Source: Methanosarcinales archaeon
GTDB lineage: Archaea > Halobacteriota > Methanosarcinia > Methanosarcinales > Methanogasteraceae
DNA length: 6,480 bases
Assembly (NCBI GenBank): GCA_030672345.1
Contig: DAOVGO010000074.1
Span: 1 to 6,480 of the forward strand
Direction: 5' to 3'
Position numbers and translations under genes: made by a program. The notes below the pieces were generated by a model. That model saw only the letters and a list, made by a program, of their open reading frames with translations, was not told the origin of the DNA and ran no database searches. This document shows positions 3,883 through 6,480 of the stretch, in pieces (the first letter of the stretch is position 1; every line of letters begins with the position of its first letter).

Positions 3883-5292
3883 ATGAAGATCGTAGGCGTT
3901 GGCGCAGGCAGAAATCTGCTGACAGCAGAGGCAATCGATGCAATCGAGAACGCATCCGTGATCTACGGGTCAAAGCGTGCGATTGAGCTGGTAAGCGACC
4001 ATATCCAGAGCGTTTGCCGCGAGATCGAGGATTATTCCAGAATATCGGAACTGCCTGACGATGCTGTGGTGCTGTCAACCGGCGATCCCATGATATCAGG
4101 TCTCGGGCGGTTCGCAAAACCGGGTGACACGGTCATTCCGGGCATATCCTCGCTGCAGGTTGCATGTGCAAGGCTCGGAATCGAGCAGACAGAGATTGCG
4201 GCGATCACAGCACACGCACGCGACATCGACCGCGCCATGCAAACGATCCTTCGCGAACTGAAACTCGGCAAAACCGTGTTCGTTCTCCCTGACACGCGGT
4301 TCGATCTGCATGAAATCTCCGAATTCTTGCTGGATCATGGATTTTCGATTCCTATTGCGGTATGCGAACAACTGGCATATCCAGACGAGCGCATCGTGAT
4401 TGGCACGACCAGAAATCCGCCGGACGCTAAATCCGATCTCTTCTCGGCCATGATTGGAGGTGCAATCGCTCATGACGATCTCAAAACAGCGATCGGGGTT
4501 CTCGGACCGGAAGGGACATTCAGCGAGCAGGCAGCAAAGAGATGGATCGGATATTCATCAGCAGAGCTCAGATACTTCGATGATATCGACGAGGTCATAT
4601 CCTCTGTTGGAACAACCATCGATCTCGGCGTTGTTCCGATTGAAAACTCGCTTGAAGGCTCGATCGGACTGACGCTTGATGCGCTGCTGAAATATCCTGT
4701 AACCATCATCGGAGAGATCATCCTGCCGATACAACACTGTCTGCTCGCAAAGAGCGGTGCCATTCACACGGTCATGTCGCACCCGCAGGCTATCGCACAG
4801 TGCAGGCGCTTTCTTGAGGCAAATTACGGAAATGCGGACATTCAGGTGACTGCGAGCACCGCACACGCCGCAAAACTTGCATCCGCTCAGGAGGGGGTCG
4901 CAGCGATCGCTCCGGCAGAAACCGCCGCGAAATACGGGCTGGAGATCGTCTCTGCGAACATACAAAACGTCGATGAGAATTATACAAGATTTATCGTGCT
5001 CGGGACCGATACGGACCTGCCGGCGCCGACCGGACATGATAAGACCTCTATCATCGTGGATCTGCGCAAAGACCGACCCGGCGCGCTCTATGAACTGCTC
5101 GGCGAGTTCGCATCACGGGATATTAACCTCACAAAGATCGAGTCGTGCCCAACCAAGAAGGCTCTCGGAGATTATCTCTTTTACATCGATTTTCAGGGGC
5201 ATATCCATGACGAGCTGATCTGTGATGCCATGAAATCGATCGAGGGGATGGTTGCGATGCTCAAGGTACTGGGATCGTACCGTATGGCGTAG
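3883..5292 (+). CDS. Fused cobalt-precorrin C5-methyltransferase (CbiE) and prephenate dehydratase (PheA)
   Basis: One 469-residue ORF joins two enzymes of unrelated pathways. Residues 1-193 are CbiE: SAM-binding VGVGAG (4-9), YGSKRAIEL (28-36), LSTGDPMISGLG (64-75) and IPGISSLQ (85-92); CbiE methylates C5 of the corrin precursor in anaerobic cobalamin synthesis. Residues 203-375 are prephenate dehydratase: GVLGPEGTFSEQAA (205-218), VVPIENSLEGS (250-260), and TRF (368-370) with catalytic Thr368; it converts prephenate to phenylpyruvate for phenylalanine. Residues 385-469 are the ACT regulatory domain with GALY (400-403) and ESCP (420-423) where the family has ESRP. Both parts look complete. 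The frame is open from GTG 3802 and ATG 3835, but CbiE proteins begin at the MKIVGVGAG position, so I chose 3883. No stop lies between the halves, yet the junction holds a Shine-Dalgarno and an out-of-frame ATG (4472). It could be a real fusion or two genes joined by a one-base error. Confidence 0.85.
   Translation: MKIVGVGAGRNLLTAEAIDAIENASVIYGSKRAIELVSDHIQSVCREIEDYSRISELPDDAVVLSTGDPMISGLGRFAKPGDTVIPGISSLQVACARLGIEQTEIAAITAHARDIDRAMQTILRELKLGKTVFVLPDTRFDLHEISEFLLDHGFSIPIAVCEQLAYPDERIVIGTTRNPPDAKSDLFSAMIGGAIAHDDLKTAIGVLGPEGTFSEQAAKRWIGYSSAELRYFDDIDEVISSVGTTIDLGVVPIENSLEGSIGLTLDALLKYPVTIIGEIILPIQHCLLAKSGAIHTVMSHPQAIAQCRRFLEANYGNADIQVTASTAHAAKLASAQEGVAAIAPAETAAKYGLEIVSANIQNVDENYTRFIVLGTDTDLPAPTGHDKTSIIVDLRKDRPGALYELLGEFASRDINLTKIESCPTKKALGDYLFYIDFQGHIHDELICDAMKSIEGMVAMLKVLGSYRMA
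4455..4474 (+). promoter_or_regulatory. Shine-Dalgarno plus out-of-frame ATG at the CbiE/PheA junction
   Basis: GGAGGTG (4456-4462) is followed 9 bases later by ATG (4472-4474), located between the end of CbiE and the start of PheA. The ATG is in another frame; one extra A in the AAAA at 4483-4486 would make it read MTISKTAIGVLGPEG, a normal PheA start. This looks like the former start signal of a separate pheA. Confidence 0.55.
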
Positions 5293-5377
5293 ACAGTAGA
5301 CGAAACGCCGAAATCGCCGGGCAACGTCCCCTGATCTCGTGACAGCCCTGGTTTTTGGATGGTGCCGGTGAAGGGCA

Positions 5378-6091
5378 GTGAAGAGCCGTGAAGAGTTATG
5401 TAAGTGGATGACGATATACAAACGATCGAATATGACCAAACGGGCGAGTGCTGATGCGAACTGGTGGCAATCCCGGGAGATGCGACCGTATCTGGTCAAA
5501 TCCATCTCCCGATTCAACGAGGCGAGGGTTTACAGCGATGAGGGTGCTGAAATCAAGGCTTGCGAAACGATCCTTGGTGGATTGGACGCGCTGCGGGCGG
5601 GACTGGATGCGTGTCAAGACGATGGGGGCGAGGGGCGGGCAGGACTACTCGACGAACTGTTGGTAGCGGTAGAAGATGATCAGGCTGTTTGCAGGATTGA
5701 TTTGCCGTTTTTGTGGGGATTGATAGAACGGTTATTTGATTATCCGGTGAATCGGCTGGCGATTTACGGTACATTGAGACGAGGCGGGGCTAATCACAGA
5801 ATCATCGAGCATATAGCAGGGGAATGGACAGAAGGGTTTGTATGCGGGCGTATCGAAGAATATTATGGATTTCCGTTCTTTGTCTGGAATGCTGAAGGGA
5901 GTAAGATCGCGGTTGAAGTGTTGAGTTCTTCCGAATTATGCGAATCGTGGGAGAGAATCGACCGGTTCGAAGGGGTCTGGTACCATAGAAACCTGATACC
6001 GGTTTATGATTCCGCTGATAACATTCTTTTCATCGCTAATATCTATTGTAAATCCGGCATGATGTGCAATCCGGGTTTATTGCATCGATAA
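5378..6091 (+). CDS. Gamma-glutamylcyclotransferase-like (AIG2/GGCT) protein with N-terminal extension
   Basis: The C-terminal half (residues 126-225) is a GGCT-fold domain: YGTLRRGGANH (130-140) for the glycine-rich substrate loop, a VEV segment with E180 at the place of the catalytic Glu, WERIDRFEG (191-199) and YHR (202-204). The family releases 5-oxoproline from gamma-glutamyl amines or peptides, or acts on related gamma-glutamyl bonds; the actual substrate cannot be read from the sequence. Residues 1-125 are helical and charged, with no motif I recognise; most bacterial and archaeal GGCT proteins lack such a region. There is no signal peptide or membrane segment. The GTG at 5378 has GGTGA 5 bases upstream; ATG codons at 5408 and 5432 have no ribosome binding site but cannot be excluded. 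It lies 85 bases after cbiE-pheA, possibly co-transcribed. Confidence 0.72.
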   Translation: MKSREELCKWMTIYKRSNMTKRASADANWWQSREMRPYLVKSISRFNEARVYSDEGAEIKACETILGGLDALRAGLDACQDDGGEGRAGLLDELLVAVEDDQAVCRIDLPFLWGLIERLFDYPVNRLAIYGTLRRGGANHRIIEHIAGEWTEGFVCGRIEEYYGFPFFVWNAEGSKIAVEVLSSSELCESWERIDRFEGVWYHRNLIPVYDSADNILFIANIYCKSGMMCNPGLLHR

Positions 6092-6206
6092 TGGCGGAAA
6101 TCGGAACGCGTGCCGGGACAGGAAAGACTAAGATGATCAGAGATCACAGCAGACGATCAGGCACCGAGGGAGGCGACAGGTAGGCATTTATCCCACCCGG
6201 AAAAGG

Positions 6207-6213
6207 ATTATAA
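6207..6213 (+). promoter_or_regulatory. TATA box of leaderless purA
   Basis: ATTATAA is centred about 27 bases before the purA ATG and is preceded by a purine-rich GGAAAAGG that could be the TFB recognition element. The spacing places the transcript start at the ATG itself, and no Shine-Dalgarno is needed. Confidence 0.6.
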
Positions 6214-6236
6214 CAGACCCGCACAGAATCAGGGAC

Positions 6237-6480
6237 ATGTTCACCATCCTTACAGGTGCCCAGTTCGGAGACGAGGGCAAAGGGAAGATCATAGATGTAT
6301 TGAGCAGTGGTTATGACATCGTTGTCCGATTCCAGGGCGGAAATAACGCAGGGCATACCGTGATCGTCGGAGACGACACCTATAAACTCCATCTGATTCC
6401 GTCAGGCGTCCTTGCCGATGCCCGCCTCCTGATCGGTCCGGGCGTGGTCGTCGATCCGGGAGTTCTTATCGGCGAGATCG
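6237..6480 (+). CDS. purA: Adenylosuccinate synthetase, N-terminal part, cut by window end
   Basis: The visible 81 codons start MFTILTGAQFGDEGKGKI and continue QGGNNAGHTV, the hallmark GTP/IMP-binding segments of PurA. The enzyme condenses IMP with aspartate using GTP to give adenylosuccinate, the first committed step to AMP, in the cytoplasm. The Asp in GDEGKGK (residue 12) and the His in NAGHT (residue 41) correspond to the catalytic pair. The frame stays open to the window end. The ATG at 6237 is fixed by the family N-terminus and by the TATA box 27 bases upstream. The 145 bases before it contain no other gene that I can support. Confidence 0.95.
   Translation, partial: MFTILTGAQFGDEGKGKIIDVLSSGYDIVVRFQGGNNAGHTVIVGDDTYKLHLIPSGVLADARLLIGPGVVVDPGVLIGEI

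Noticed and set aside
4558..5037. 159-codon minus-strand ORF inside the PheA part
   Set aside because: It is a shadow of the coding frame, rich in Arg and Cys as is usual for antisense reading.
6133..6183. 16-codon ORF between the GGCT-like gene and purA
   Set aside because: It is too short, with no ribosome binding site and no motif.

Overview
The window looks like euryarchaeal chromosome, probably from the methanogen/ANME-type Methanomicrobia; that is an inference. It rests on archaeal-type genes (TreT trehalose synthase, a stand-alone CbiE-type cobalamin enzyme, a scaffold NifU without the HscA-binding LPPVK motif), a TATA box at the leaderless distance from purA, oligo-T terminators, and a multi-PAS sensor of a kind common in these lineages. 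I cannot fix the genus.

Layout. 1-1104 (+): 3' part of a multi-PAS protein with an internal 747-bp repeat. 1173-1625 (+): IscU/NifU Fe-S scaffold. 1644-1893 (+): frameshifted NifX/FeMo-co-type gene with a strong ribosome binding site just behind nifU. 1937-3229 (-): treT, convergent with the nifU unit. 3230-3780: treT upstream region, holding a chain of tightly packed small minus-strand ORFs and an imperfect copy (268 bp upstream) of the treT leader plus its first 23 codons. 3883-5292 (+): a single ORF fusing CbiE (cobalt-precorrin C5-methyltransferase) to PheA (prephenate dehydratase with ACT domain). 5378-6091 (+): gamma-glutamylcyclotransferase-like domain behind an unrecognised N-terminal region. 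6237-6480 (+): start of purA, running off the window.

The genes do not form one pathway. They cover sensing (PAS), Fe-S assembly (NifU and the NifX-like relic), compatible-solute synthesis (TreT), cobamide and phenylalanine synthesis (the fusion) and purine synthesis (PurA). nifU and the nifX relic look like a small operon. treT appears to be the last gene of a set of small ORFs linked by ATGA overlaps or 1-nt gaps.

Three places deserve a second look. First, the CbiE-PheA fusion junction contains an intact but out-of-frame Shine-Dalgarno plus ATG, which one added base would turn into a canonical PheA start. Second, the treT leader and 5' end are duplicated and associated with micro-ORFs. Third, the NifX-like gene can be repaired by removing one base from each of four homopolymers. 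I found no tRNA, rRNA, CRISPR array or recognisable insertion sequence.
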